A stretch of DNA of 64,000 nucleotides from JBHHUI01 sp965248775 (GTDB lineage Bacteria > Chloroflexota > Anaerolineae > Anaerolineales > JBHHUI01), in contig OZ252150.1 in NCBI GenBank assembly GCA_965248775.1, positions 3,968,001-4,032,000 on the forward strand. The letters are read 5' to 3'. The notes under the pieces are model-generated. The model was not told where the DNA came from and did no database searches. It worked only from the letters and a program-made list of their open reading frames with translations. Both the position numbers and the translations under genes were made by a program. Of the stretch, positions 19,038-28,509 are shown piece after piece. Positions within the stretch are counted from its first letter, which is position 1. Each line of letters begins with the position of its first letter.

Positions 19038-20096
19038 CAGTTTCTAGTAATTCGCTTCTTTGTCAGGCTGTTAAGGTCCGCAAGCCAGCGAGCACATCAT
19101 CACCCAAATTAAACTAGATCACTCGCCGGCCAGCTGCGCGTAATGCCTGTGCATCTCCAAGTGCCTGAGTTTGTATGAGTACCCCGAATGAAATGCTGGA
19201 TTTAGCATCAGCACCAACCGCAGCAGGGATGGGAATGTCTTCCTCCGCATCTGAAATAAGTTGGATGAACAGACCGTTGCCGGCATCGCCTTTGTGCAAC
19301 TGACCGGTCGAATGCAGGAAGCGCGGCCCATAGCCGACGGTTGTGGCGAGCTTCAATTGATCGCGCAAGTGTGTGCGCAGCGCTCGCAGCGCAGCGTCTA
19401 CATGAACTGTTGGCTCCACATAGGCCTGGATGGCAATGTAATCTCCCGGCTTCGCCTGCGACAGGAACGCGCGGGCTGCTTCTTGCGTAAGGGGTTCAAT
19501 CTCGCCGGCAGGAAGAACGCCGCTCTCAGTAAATGCAGCAACCATATCACGCGCCAGCACCTTAGCGGACTCGACATTGGGTTGGTCGAACGGATTAATC
19601 TGCAGGAAGTATCCCGCTACCGCCGTCGCCATCTCCCACAGAAAAAACTGCGCGCCAAGGTCATAATTATCTTCCAAGTGCAAACGCACCACAGGATGAC
19701 CGCTCTCCTGCAATTTCTGGAGCGCGTTCTCATGTACAGCATCATTCGAAAGTTTCAAATACATGAACACGCGATCATCACCGTACACAGCCGGCGCACC
19801 GAGCGGCTCGCCCACCACCGGCAGAATGCCCTTGCCCTCCTTGCCGGTGCTCTCGGCTATCAGTTGCTCGACCCAATCCCCGAAACTTTCGATCCCAGGT
19901 GAAGTTATGAAGGTGACTTTGTCACGCCCAAGTTGGGCCAATGCGCCGAGGATCGCGCCCAACATTCCGGCACGTTTATCGCCATCGTGTGGATCATAGT
20001 TATCGTCACTGTTAGGGAGCTCCTGCAGCGCACGCTTGAGGAGTTTTTCTACATCCACACCGACGAGCGCTGCTGGGACGAGCCCGAAATAGGAGA

Positions 20097-20104
20097 GGGC
20101 AGAG
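20097..20104. repeat. Target duplication of the IS1-family element
   Basis: GGGCAGAG occurs here and at 20924-20931, directly flanking the element. Eight bp is typical of IS1-family insertion. Confidence 0.93.
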
Positions 20105-20923
20105 GGTAGTGGTTACATGGTAACTGATGGGGACCACGCTGTATTGTAGTAATGGAGATACAACTTGAGTACAGCTTCATGGTAAACGTCGGACTTGGAG
20201 AAAGAAAGAGTTTTGCGCACGAAGCGAGCCAGTCTCTGGCGCAAGGTGTTGTTCCAGCGTTCCACGTGAGATGTCTGGCCGCTTTCTTTGCCGACACTTT
20301 GGTGAGTGTCGTTTGGTAAAACCTTCTGGTAAGCGTGCCAGAAGTCGCTGAAGGAGCAACACGCTTTGTAGGATGCTGGGATGGATTTCCATAACGCGCG
20401 ACAACTTTTTTCACTGCGGTCGCCAATAAAATAGGCCACCACTTGGCGCGTGCGCCGACACAGCGCGACCCATATCCAACGTTTATCGTTTTTTGTGCGT
20501 ACAAATGACCATAATTCATCCAATTCCAGCACATCATCCGTTTTTACGGTTTCTAAAGTGTCAGCCAGGTTCGGCATAGCGCCGGCCTTCTCCAGAATCC
20601 AGCGTGCTAATGTCTGCCGCGCGATGCCAAAGATGCGCTCAATGCCGCGCATACTGGCTCGCTCTCGATAGGTGCGTAGGACAAATTCTCTGATGAACTC
20701 AGGATAAGAACGGCTTTGCGGTTCCAACATTCCATAAGCGGCGCAATCGAGACAATGAAACTTCTGACCGCCTTTATAGTCTGTACCATTCTTGACAATG
20801 TTGAGGCTCCTGCACTTTGAACACTCATGCGTGATGACACTCTGGATCATTTTGGCGCTCCTCTGTTTGGCAGGCCAACAACTTACTTTTTCCAGACTCA
20901 TCAGTCAACATGTAACCACTACC
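20105..20923 (-). mobile_element. IS1-family insertion sequence inside pgi
   Basis: An 819-bp element whose ends begin with the same 15 bases (GGTAGTGGTTACATG at 20105-20119, complement at 20909-20923), with weaker identity for another ten. Both the ends and the transposase frame are intact, so the insertion is probably recent. Confidence 0.95.
20113..20850 (-). CDS. IS1-family transposase (single-frame type)
   Basis: The 245-residue protein begins with a CxxC...CxxC zinc finger (HECSKCRSLNIVKN and FHCLDCA) and a helix-turn-helix (RGIERIFGIARQTLARWI), the InsA part. The InsB catalytic part follows: Asp in LELDELWSFV, Asp in CSFSDFWHAY and Glu in SHVERWNNTLRQRLARF. Both parts are fused in one frame, unlike enteric IS1, which needs a frameshift. 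The ATG 20850 has AGGAGCG upstream; an extra upstream start at 20901 has no such site. Confidence 0.92.
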   Translation of the reverse strand: MIQSVITHECSKCRSLNIVKNGTDYKGGQKFHCLDCAAYGMLEPQSRSYPEFIREFVLRTYRERASMRGIERIFGIARQTLARWILEKAGAMPNLADTLETVKTDDVLELDELWSFVRTKNDKRWIWVALCRRTRQVVAYFIGDRSEKSCRALWKSIPASYKACCSFSDFWHAYQKVLPNDTHQSVGKESGQTSHVERWNNTLRQRLARFVRKTLSFSKSDVYHEAVLKLYLHYYNTAWSPSVTM

Positions 20924-21760
20924 GGGCAGAGTAACGCCCACCAATATCGGGATCATTCAAGAAGGTGGCCCGAAAGTTGTGCTCGCTCGCGAGTTGCTCC
21001 AACTTGCTGTCGGGATCGGTAATAGCAATGAAGTGCGCGCCCGCCTGTTCCGTACCAACTTTGGCAAGCACGCGATTGTAGAAATGCTTGAAGAACGAAA
21101 GCGTTTCTACGGTGCCGCCGGATTTTGTTGCTACGATGGAGAGTGTCTTCTCCAGATCGAGCTGTGCGGCCCGCACGCGCACAGCATCCGGGTCGGTACT
21201 GTCGAGAATGGACAGGTCAAGATAGCCCGCCCGGACGTCGAAGGTCTTGCGGAAAACCTCCGGGGCGAGGCTCGATCCACCCATACCCAGTAGGAGTGCT
21301 TGCGTGTAGCCGTCGACGCGCACGGATTCCACCAGCGCCTCGACACGCTGCAGGTTGCCTAACATTAATTCGGGAGAGTTCAGCCAACCGAGACGGTTCG
21401 TGATCTCGTCTGGTTCGGGCTTCCACACCGTGTGGTCATAATCCCTGATGCGAGCGACGATTCGGTTCGTATCTAGTTCAGCTTGTGCTTGCTGCACGAT
21501 GTCTGCGAATTTGGCGAGGCTTGCATTGAATTTCATCGGCATCTCAGTTTTGCTCTTAGCTAACAGTTAAAGATATTATGCCTAATGAAAACGAGAATAG
21601 ACATCTTACTGCTCAAATCAAAACGCGCTGGTCACTTTAGCATACATCGGGAACATCCTGTCCATGCAAAATCAGCCAACAAGTAAGATTCCGGGCGCTC
21701 GTTCTGTCAATAATATGAACCCGCTATCGAGCAGGTCACTCTTGAGGAGGTATATTTGAA

Positions 21761-22093
21761 ATGGCAAAGCCCGTAAATGTTTCTGACGCCGAATTTGAGA
21801 ACACAGTTTTGAATTCAGACTTGCCGGTCATAGTGGACTTTTGGGCCCCCTGGTGCGGTCCGTGTCGCATGGTCGCACCGGTACTTGAGGAACTTGCCGC
21901 CGAGTTTGATGGCAAGCTCGTCGTCGCAAAAGTGAACACAGACGATAATCCGGAGTGGGCAATGAAATACGGTGTGCAAGGCATCCCGACAATGCTCTTC
22001 GTGAAAGACGGTGAAGTGCAGGATCGCATTGTTGGCGCCGGCCCGGCTCCCATGATCCGTGAGCGCCTCGATGCCCTGATATCATTGAATTAA
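21761..22093 (+). CDS. trxA: Thioredoxin
   Basis: Small cytoplasmic dithiol-disulfide oxidoreductase, 110 residues. The active site is WCGPC at residues 31-35 within VDFWAPWCGPCRM, and the cis-proline is in GIPTMLF. A good ribosome site GAGGAGG lies 10 bases before the ATG. It is divergent from pgi across a 218-bp gap and is followed by its own terminator, so it is probably a single-gene transcript. Confidence 0.97.
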   Translation: MAKPVNVSDAEFENTVLNSDLPVIVDFWAPWCGPCRMVAPVLEELAAEFDGKLVVAKVNTDDNPEWAMKYGVQGIPTMLFVKDGEVQDRIVGAGPAPMIRERLDALISLN

Positions 22094-22121
22094 GTCTGAA
22101 TAACACCCCACAACAGAAATA

Positions 22122-22148
22122 CAGACCGCCCAATTAGGGCGGTCTTTT
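22122..22148 (+). terminator. Rho-independent terminator after trxA
   Basis: AGACCGCCC and GGGCGGTCT pair around a 4-base AATT/A loop, followed by TTTT. Confidence 0.9.
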
Positions 22149-22327
22149 CAATTCCCGCAAATACTTGCAATGCTCCGCCCATTGAGTTATTTCCTGAAAA
22201 TTTGCTGATATTACTTGAAGACAACGGTTTCTTCACAATTCCAACATGAGTTCCCGCTATTCTGTGGGCATTTCGACAACAAACTCGAAAAAATACCCGG
22301 AAACGGGATTGAACTTGGAGGTTCAAG

Positions 22328-23032
22328 ATGAAGAAAAATATGTTGTTTGTAACAATCGGTATCGTAGTTGCGTTGGTCGCGGCCCTGGGTGTGAGCGCAG
22401 TCTTTGCGCAATCCGACGGTGGCGAACGGCCGGACAGTGAAGTGAAAGACGCTATTCACGAGGCTGTGCACACAGCAATTGCGGATGCGCTCAATATGAG
22501 CGTGGAGGATCTTGAGGCCGCGAAAGAAGACGGCCAGCGCCTTCCCGAGATTGCTGAAGCGCAAGGCGTCGAGATCGAGACTGTCAAAGCAGCCGCCGAA
22601 GCAGCGAAAGAAGAAGCTGTCAACCAGGCTGTTGCAGACGGCACCCTGACGCAAGAACAAGCCGACCACATCCTGAGTGGCGAAGGTCGCGGTGGACGTG
22701 GCGGACGCAGTGGCAAGTTTGGCGGCAACTCGGAAGCTTTGGCTGATGCACTCGGCATGACCGTCGAAGAGCTACAGGCCGCGAAAGATGAGGGCCTTAC
22801 ACTAGAAGAGATTGCAGAGCAGCAGGGCACAACGATTGAAGACGTGCGAGCCGCAATGCAGTCCGCAAAAGAAGAAGCCATCAACCAGGCTGTTGCAGAC
22901 GGCACCCTGACGCAGGAACAGGCCGACAGCATCCTGAGTGGCGAAGGTCGCGGTGGACGTGGCGGACGTGGCTCCGGTAACGGCGCAGGCAACGGTCAGC
23001 CCACCTTCTTCTTAGGTGGACAGAACGCCTAG
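22328..23032 (+). CDS. Secreted protein with two tandem helical repeats and Gly/Arg linkers
   Basis: A 234-residue protein with a signal peptide (LVAALGVSAVFAQ). Two near-identical units of about 80 residues follow: ADALNMSVEDLEAAKEDG and ADALGMTVEELQAAKDEG, each followed by EEAxNQAVADGTLTQEQAD, HILSGEGRGGRGGR or a variant. The helical part resembles bacterial SHOCT-like or DUF2680-like repeats; I do not assign a family. The arginine/glycine-rich linkers may be charged and flexible. ATG 22328 has GGAGG upstream and a hairpin follows the stop. Confidence 0.75.
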   Translation: MKKNMLFVTIGIVVALVAALGVSAVFAQSDGGERPDSEVKDAIHEAVHTAIADALNMSVEDLEAAKEDGQRLPEIAEAQGVEIETVKAAAEAAKEEAVNQAVADGTLTQEQADHILSGEGRGGRGGRSGKFGGNSEALADALGMTVEELQAAKDEGLTLEEIAEQQGTTIEDVRAAMQSAKEEAINQAVADGTLTQEQADSILSGEGRGGRGGRGSGNGAGNGQPTFFLGGQNA

Positions 23033-23060
23033 CCTACTGACTTTCCTCTCCCTATCCCCT

Positions 23061-23089
23061 TCCGGCGCGGCCAAAGTGGTCGCGCCGGA
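23061..23089 (+). terminator. Probable terminator after the repeat-containing secreted protein
   Basis: CCGGCGCG and CGCGCCGG form an 8-bp stem around an 11-base loop; the following bases are only weakly T-rich. Confidence 0.65.
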
Positions 23090-23167
23090 TTGATTTAACC
23101 GACCGGGAAGATTTCCCGACCCGATCGGGTGCTACGCCTCATGACAGGCACGTCTTTTTATCCGAAG

Positions 23168-23557
23168 ATGACCCGCATGGAAACCACACGTACAACTTCG
23201 AATAACAGGCTAATCGCGGTACTCGCCGGCCTATCCTGGCTTGGCATGGTTATCCACAATTCCGTGGAGTTGCCGGATATGCCGTTTTACCGGCCGGAAT
23301 ATATCTTTCCGTCTTTGATCAGCTTGTTTCTCTTCCTGGGTTGGTGGAAGCAGCCCCATCAGCGAAGGTTGTGGGCGCGATTGCTGGTGGGGTGGTCCGC
23401 TCTACACCTCATCGGCGGTGCAATTCTTTCGGTCATTCCGTTGCCTATCTGGCCCTTCTATCCCGAACAATCAGCGAGTCACTACATATCCCATGTGATT
23501 TACGGAGTCGCGCAGTTGCCATTACTGTGGGTGCTTGGGAAAGGGATTCGAAAATGA
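23168..23557 (+). CDS. Small integral membrane protein
   Basis: About 129 residues with four predicted membrane segments (LIAVLAGLSWLGMVI, FPSLISLFLFLGWW, LLVGWSALHLIGGAILSV and a final IYGVAQLPLLWVLG). The stop overlaps the start of the BNR-type gene as ATGA, so the two are cotranscribed. No family is recognised. Start could be 23168 or 23177. Confidence 0.65.
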   Translation: MTRMETTRTTSNNRLIAVLAGLSWLGMVIHNSVELPDMPFYRPEYIFPSLISLFLFLGWWKQPHQRRLWARLLVGWSALHLIGGAILSVIPLPIWPFYPEQSASHYISHVIYGVAQLPLLWVLGKGIRK

Positions 23558-24540
23558 ACACTTTCATCTCGGTCACTCGACGCGGTATCATGCGCGTCGA
23601 CAAAAGCGCAGGCGAATGGAAAGTTGAGCACCTGCTGCAGGAACACGTCATGGCATGCCTCGCAGCGGACCCCCATAACTCGAATGTGATTTACGCCGGA
23701 TCGCACGACGCAGGTGTATTGCGCTCCGAAGACCGCGGCCAAAAATGGTCACCTAGCGGGCTGCAAGACCACATGATCAAATCGCTCGCAGTCAGCCCAC
23801 ACGATCCAAATGTCATCTTCGCAGGCTCTAAGCCGGCAATCATGTTCCGTTCCGACGATGGGGGAAAGAATTGGCGCGAATTGGATGGCTTTAGGCGCAT
23901 ACCCAACCGCTGGTGGTGGTTTTCGCCTGCTGAGCCACCCGACCGCCGCCCGTACGTCATGGCGATCGCACCGTCTCCCACCGAGCCGGACGTTCTGCTC
24001 GCCGGAGTTGAGCTTGGCGGTGTTATGCGCAGTGAAGACGCCGGCGAAACCTGGTCGCGCCACCTGCGTGGTGCGCTGCGCGACTGTCATTCGCTCAAGT
24101 TTCACAAGACGAATGGCGACTGGATATACCAAGCCGGCGGCTCTGGGGGCGGCGCGTCGCTTAGCCGCGACGGCGGGCGCACCTGGCGCAAGGCCGGGAA
24201 GGGCCTGGCTAAGCACTACGGCATCGTGTGCGGGGCCGATCCCGTCAAGCCTGAAGTTTGGTATGTGTGTGTCGGGAGCAGCCCGTTCAACGCGTTCGGT
24301 GCCAATCCCAAAGTCTATCTGTATCGCGCCAGCGGCGGCGCAGGCTGGCAACCGATCGGCTGGCAATCACATCCGCTCCCGGCGACGCCCACTGCGCTCA
24401 CAACGCAAACCGACGCGCCGGGGCATCTGTATGCCGGCCTGGCGAATGGCGATGTGATGCACTCCGTCGACTACGGCGACACGTGGAAGCAGCTGCCGTT
24501 CAATCTAAAGAGCATCTGGTTTCATTTGATTGCCATCTAA
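23554..24540 (+). CDS. BNR/Asp-box (sialidase-like or YCF48-like) beta-propeller protein
   Basis: The 328-residue protein contains several Asp-box motifs (SEDRGQKWS, SDDGGKNWR, SEDAGETWS, SRDGGRTWR and SVDYGDTWK), spaced as in multi-blade propellers of the VPS10/BNR glycosyl-hydrolase-like group. No signal peptide is evident, and the catalytic residues of sialidases are not recognised, so enzymatic activity is doubtful. The C-terminal blade is duplicated as a gene fragment at 25248-25439. Confidence 0.75.
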   Translation: MNTFISVTRRGIMRVDKSAGEWKVEHLLQEHVMACLAADPHNSNVIYAGSHDAGVLRSEDRGQKWSPSGLQDHMIKSLAVSPHDPNVIFAGSKPAIMFRSDDGGKNWRELDGFRRIPNRWWWFSPAEPPDRRPYVMAIAPSPTEPDVLLAGVELGGVMRSEDAGETWSRHLRGALRDCHSLKFHKTNGDWIYQAGGSGGGASLSRDGGRTWRKAGKGLAKHYGIVCGADPVKPEVWYVCVGSSPFNAFGANPKVYLYRASGGAGWQPIGWQSHPLPATPTALTTQTDAPGHLYAGLANGDVMHSVDYGDTWKQLPFNLKSIWFHLIAI

Positions 24541-24638
24541 TATGGCCAATTCGGAGTTGCGTACGACCTGGCTTGTACTCTGCCTACCAAGTGTAATGAG
24601 CCTGGACAGGCTCGAACGTTCAACGAAAGGAATTGAAA

Positions 24639-25247
24639 ATGCTCGATTTGACCGTACCTACAACTACTTTCAATCCGGTTCAGACGGGCCGGATCGCCAT
24701 CGCCATAGCCATCGCCGCATTGGTATCAATCATCACTCTTGCCTTGCTGTATTCGAATCTGCCCATTTTTGGGCCGATCAATGACGTCACCAACGCTGTG
24801 GGCGGCCTCCTTAGCGCCTTCTTGATCTGGCAGTTTCATGTCTTGCTCCGTGAGTACGCTCCGAGGACAGCAACCCTTTTCCTTTTGGTAGGCTGGGCTG
24901 GCTCGGCAGCCATCATTATCAATTCCCTGCTGGTAGCTTTTGGGCAGCTGCACTGGATGACCGGCGGGATGTATACGGCGATTGGTTTCGGTCTGCACGG
25001 CATCTGTCTGCTCGCCTTGCTCCGGCTGATCGGCCCCCAGCCCTTCCTGACTCCCGGGCTGGTACGGCTGGGTACCGTTGCAGCGGTCTCCATGTTGTTC
25101 GGTCTGCTGGCCGGCCCACTGCTGGCAGCTGGAACCAGCCTGACCGCAAGCCCGCTGGTCTGGGTGGCCTATCTGGGCGCGGGGGCGGGTTGGCTGCTCT
25201 ATCCGGTCTGGTGTTTGCTGCTGGGGTGGAGGTTAGGAGCGGGCTGA
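24639..25247 (+). CDS. Integral membrane protein, six predicted helices
   Basis: A 202-residue hydrophobic protein. ATG 24639 lies after GAAAGGA; an in-frame TTG at 24633 is less likely. Helices are clear at IAIAALVSIITLALL, NAVGGLLSAFLIW, LFLLVGWAGSAAIII and three more. No known family is recognised; similar multi-helix proteins lie at 26356, 27069 and 27660. Confidence 0.65.
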   Translation: MLDLTVPTTTFNPVQTGRIAIAIAIAALVSIITLALLYSNLPIFGPINDVTNAVGGLLSAFLIWQFHVLLREYAPRTATLFLLVGWAGSAAIIINSLLVAFGQLHWMTGGMYTAIGFGLHGICLLALLRLIGPQPFLTPGLVRLGTVAAVSMLFGLLAGPLLAAGTSLTASPLVWVAYLGAGAGWLLYPVWCLLLGWRLGAG

Positions 25248-25439
25248 CAACCGATTGGGTGGGAAAAGCAGCCGCTGCTCGCTAAAGACTCTTCGCTCAC
25301 AACGCTACCCGGTTCGCCGGGGCAACTGTATGCGGGCCTGACGAACAGCGATGTGATGCACTCTGCCGACTACGGCGACACCTGGGAGCGGATGCCGTTC
25401 AATTTGAAGAGCATCTGGTTTTCGATGATCGTTTTGTGA
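25248..25439 (+). pseudogene. 3' remnant of a second BNR-propeller gene
   Basis: 64 codons from QPIGW to a TGA at 25437. They match the last 64 codons of the gene at 23554 in order (LYAGLTNSDVMHSADYGDTW against LYAGLANGDVMHSVDYGDTW, then PFNLKSIWF). The 5' part of this copy is gone, replaced by the membrane protein gene whose stop touches the remnant. It is too diverged for a very recent event. Confidence 0.88.
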
Positions 25440-25459
25440 CCTGCTCAAGGAGAAACTAA

Positions 25460-26359
25460 ATGAAAAAAGTACTCAAGTGGATTGGAATCGGGTTAGGAAC
25501 TATTGTCGGACTGCTAATCGTTGTAGTTGGCGTACTGATCGCCAGCGGTACATCCAGATTGAACAAGATTTACGATGTACAGCCGGCCGCCATCGCCGTT
25601 GCGGATGATGACGACGCCCTCGCCCGCAGGCAGTATCTTGTCTCGATTAATTGCACGGGCTGCCATGGCGAAAATCTGGCGGGCACACTGTTTTTCGAGG
25701 AGCCGGCGCTCGGGAACATTCCATCCGCCAATCTTACAGCCGGGCGGGGTGGCGTCGGCGAGAGCTACACAGACTCCGACTTCATACGTGCGATCCGCCA
25801 CGGCGTACGGTCGGACGGGAAACCGATACTCATCATGCCTTCCGGTGCCTTTTATTACTACAGTGACGCAGACCTGGGGGCCATAATCGCGTACCTGCGG
25901 AGCATTTCCCCGGTGGACAACGACCTGGGCAAGCGAAACCTGAAGCCCATATCGCGGGTATTATTCGCGGTGGGCGCATTCGGCAACGCTCTGCAGGCTG
26001 AATCGATCGACCATGACGGACCGCGACCACCCACGCCATCGCAAGGCGTCAAGGTGGAATACGGCGAATACTTGGTCAACACGGGCGACTGCCGTGGCTG
26101 TCATGGCGAGCCTCTTTCCGGCGGGCAGTCGAGCGAACCCGGCGCGCCCTTCGCGCACAACCTGACCCCGGGCGGGGAGTTGGCTGGCTGGACGGATGCT
26201 GACTTCATTGCCGCAATGCACACTGGCCTCACACCGACGGGACGAGAAATTGACGGCCGCTACATGCCGTGGGAGCACATCGGCCGCATGACGGATGATG
26301 ATTTGACCGCAATATTCAAATATCTGGAAGCGCTACCAGCACAGGAGACAACACAATGA
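25460..26359 (+). CDS. Dihaem c-type cytochrome, membrane anchored
   Basis: Electron carrier on the outer side of the membrane. One N-terminal membrane helix (IGIGLGTIVGLLIVVVGVLI) is followed by two haem-binding motifs, CTGCH at residues 65-69 and CRGCH at 211-215, in two tandem cytochrome-c domains of 299 residues in total. Each domain has a downstream Met candidate (KPILIMPSG and GRYMPWEHI) as sixth ligand. The gene overlaps the next one by ATGA. It resembles cytochrome subunits of alcohol or aldehyde dehydrogenases, but no dehydrogenase gene is adjacent. Confidence 0.88.
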   Translation: MKKVLKWIGIGLGTIVGLLIVVVGVLIASGTSRLNKIYDVQPAAIAVADDDDALARRQYLVSINCTGCHGENLAGTLFFEEPALGNIPSANLTAGRGGVGESYTDSDFIRAIRHGVRSDGKPILIMPSGAFYYYSDADLGAIIAYLRSISPVDNDLGKRNLKPISRVLFAVGAFGNALQAESIDHDGPRPPTPSQGVKVEYGEYLVNTGDCRGCHGEPLSGGQSSEPGAPFAHNLTPGGELAGWTDADFIAAMHTGLTPTGREIDGRYMPWEHIGRMTDDDLTAIFKYLEALPAQETTQ

Positions 26360-27012
26360 ACAGTCGAACTCTCTTTAAACTTGGCGCGGCGGGCGGCATC
26401 TTGTACCCCGTGCTTCATATGGTTGCACAGAGTCTGATTCAAGTCGGTGGCATGGAACCTTCCTTTACAGCCCCAGCAGACGAGACACTCGCGTTCTTCG
26501 CAACCCGCGATCCCACCTTATTCAACCTTGGCGGCTATCTGTCAACAGTGACCATCATCCCGTATATCTGGTTCCTCGGGGTTTTGTGGTCGGCTCTGCG
26601 CCGCGCCGAAGGGGAGCCGGGCTGGCTCTCGCTATCAGCGTTCGGTTCCGGTCTGATTGTGCCGGCTACCTGGCTCATTGGTGGATGGGGACTCGCAATG
26701 TTCCGCCTTGAAGATGGACTCGATCCGCAGATCGCACAATTGCTCTTCGATCAAGGTAATTTCGGCTTCGCCAGCAGCTGGGTGTTTTTGGCCAGTATGG
26801 TGCTGGCGACGGGGGTGATTACAATTCGAGCAACCCTATTCCCGCGCTGGTACGGTTGGGTCAGTGTCTTAATCGCTATCGGGCTGCTGGTTGGGCGCGC
26901 CGGTTGGACGACGCAGGCGGCATTCGGGCCGTACGTACTCTACTGGGTCTGGCTCATCGTAACCAGTATCCTATTGATACGCCGGGCTGACACTTTGCAG
27001 TCGACAAACTGA
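26356..27012 (+). CDS. DUF4386-like integral membrane protein
   Basis: 218 residues with six predicted membrane helices and the layout of DUF4386-type proteins (FKLGAAGGILYPVLHMVAQ, then FNLGGYLSTVTIIPYIWFLG). Translation is probably coupled to the cytochrome gene by the ATGA overlap, which suggests a shared membrane role. Function is unknown. Confidence 0.68.
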   Translation: MNSRTLFKLGAAGGILYPVLHMVAQSLIQVGGMEPSFTAPADETLAFFATRDPTLFNLGGYLSTVTIIPYIWFLGVLWSALRRAEGEPGWLSLSAFGSGLIVPATWLIGGWGLAMFRLEDGLDPQIAQLLFDQGNFGFASSWVFLASMVLATGVITIRATLFPRWYGWVSVLIAIGLLVGRAGWTTQAAFGPYVLYWVWLIVTSILLIRRADTLQSTN

Positions 27013-27068
27013 GCGCTGCCGAGTTGATCAAGTTCTTGACCCAGACACAGTTCTTCAGGAGGGACAAA

Positions 27069-27539
27069 ATGAACACTTCCACTTTCATCCGCTGGAGCGG
27101 ACTCGCTGCCATTTTGAGCGGAATACTAAGCCTCCTGTTGGGAGGCGACAGCATCCCCGACTGGCTCTACCTGGCCAGCACAATTCTTACAATCGTAGCC
27201 TTGATCGGAATCTATTTGTACCTGCGCGCGGGGGCCGGCGTGTGGGGTCTGCTGGGCTTTATCGTCGCTCTGCTTGGAAACGTGTTGTTGTTTTTCATCG
27301 ATGATTTCACCATCGGGGGTGGGGTGTACGCATTGAGATTGATCCTGCTGGCAGTCGGCGCACTCCAGGCGAATCGGTTTGCGGCCTGGGTCCCATGGAT
27401 GTGGATCATAGCCCCTGTGATCGGCGTTCCGGGCTTGTTCTTATCTTCGCTCGCCGATGTACTCCTCCTCCTGGGAAGCATTGCTTTCGCAGCCGGATTC
27501 ATCGGCGCAGGCTGGCATCTTTGGCAGAAGGTCAAGTAG
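27069..27539 (+). CDS. Small integral membrane protein
   Basis: 156 residues and five predicted helices (ILSGILSLLLGG, YLASTILTIVALIGIYLYL, GLLGFIVALLGNVLLFF and two more). The ATG at 27069 is preceded by AGGAGGGAC. It follows the 26356 gene by 56 bases and is likely in the same transcript. No family is recognised. Confidence 0.65.
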   Translation: MNTSTFIRWSGLAAILSGILSLLLGGDSIPDWLYLASTILTIVALIGIYLYLRAGAGVWGLLGFIVALLGNVLLFFIDDFTIGGGVYALRLILLAVGALQANRFAAWVPWMWIIAPVIGVPGLFLSSLADVLLLLGSIAFAAGFIGAGWHLWQKVK

Positions 27540-27659
27540 CGCGCACAATTTGTGGATGTTGGAACTGATGCTGGCCGAAGCGTGGATGACATTCAATTGC
27601 ACATCTGATTATTTTCGACACCGGCATCACATTTGTCCGACAATTCCAGGTGACATGCT

Positions 27660-28313
27660 GTGAACCGAATCGCCATACGAAGCGCACTCGCCACTGTGCT
27701 CACCCTTTTCGGCGGACTGCTGCTCGGGTTGCTGGCGGGCAGCCTGACATTTGAGCTGATCCCCAGCAGCAGCGTGGACGACCCACAACTCGGGCACGCA
27801 GCGATCGCCGCCGTGCCGGCGCTGGCCGGTTTCCTGGCGGGCGGGGCAGCCTGGGGTGTGCAAATTGGGCGGCTGGCAGGCGCAGACGATAGCCGCCGGA
27901 TGGCGTGGGCCGGCCTGCTCGGATTTGGGCCAATTACAATCGCGCTGGCCTTGCTGCTCGGCCTCGCGGAGCCGACGCTGGTCGAACAACTGGGCGCCGC
28001 CGGGCAGCCGATTCATCGTGTGTTCACGCTGCTCTTTACGCCGTCCGCTTTCTTGATCGCCGGTGTGAGCGTCTGGGCGTTAGGGCGAGGATTGCGCCAA
28101 CCGGTGCTGGCGCGGGCGCTCTTCTGGAGAGTGGGTTTGGCGGCTGCGATTACCTTCCTGGTCGTCAACCTGACCATGGAGGCCGCCGGCTGGGTAGTCG
28201 GCGCGCCGGGCGCTGCTCAACGCGCGACGATGCTGGTAGTCATGTTCTCCAGCAACCTGGCGGCAGCGCTGGTAGGAGGTGGGATGGTCGGGTGGCTGCT
28301 TACTCGGAGGTAA
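27660..28313 (+). CDS. Integral membrane protein, GTG start
   Basis: 217 residues with six predicted helices (TVLTLFGGLLLGLLAGSLTF, AAIAAVPALAGFLAGGAAW, LGFGPITIALALLLGLA and others). The frame starts at GTG 27660; the only nearby Shine-Dalgarno-like sequence is weak. It precedes a broken sensor kinase by 12 bases and may have belonged to its operon. Function is unknown. Confidence 0.6.
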   Translation: MNRIAIRSALATVLTLFGGLLLGLLAGSLTFELIPSSSVDDPQLGHAAIAAVPALAGFLAGGAAWGVQIGRLAGADDSRRMAWAGLLGFGPITIALALLLGLAEPTLVEQLGAAGQPIHRVFTLLFTPSAFLIAGVSVWALGRGLRQPVLARALFWRVGLAAAITFLVVNLTMEAAGWVVGAPGAAQRATMLVVMFSSNLAAALVGGGMVGWLLTRR

Positions 28314-28509
28314 AATAGGCATGCAATGAATCAATTCGCTCCGACCTTTGCAGCTGACTCAAGCCGGATCGATGCATCCTTACCCAGGCTGGCAGGCAGC
28401 TGGCTGCGGGCTGCACGGACTGTGTGGATCGTGCTGGCATTGGGAGCGATCATCATTCTGGTAGCCTCACTTCCTGGATACGGTCTCAAACTCAGCGGCC
28501 AACTAAATC

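Larger units (their letters stand above)
19114..21542 (-). pseudogene. pgi: Glucose-6-phosphate isomerase, interrupted by an IS1-family element
   Basis: Interconverts glucose-6-phosphate and fructose-6-phosphate. The N-terminal part (21542 to 20924) includes LLLGMGGSSLAPEVF and the SIS-domain stretch TKSGGTVETLSFFKHF. The rest (20104 to 19114) contains LLGAILGALAQLGRDKVTF and the end. Removing the IS (20105-20923) and one copy of the 8-bp duplication gives an unbroken frame reading GGRYSALSYFGLVPAALVGVDVEKLL, about 530 residues. This length and its features match the isomerase half of Chloroflexota tal-pgi proteins. The interruption should abolish the enzyme unless the element excises. Confidence 0.93.
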
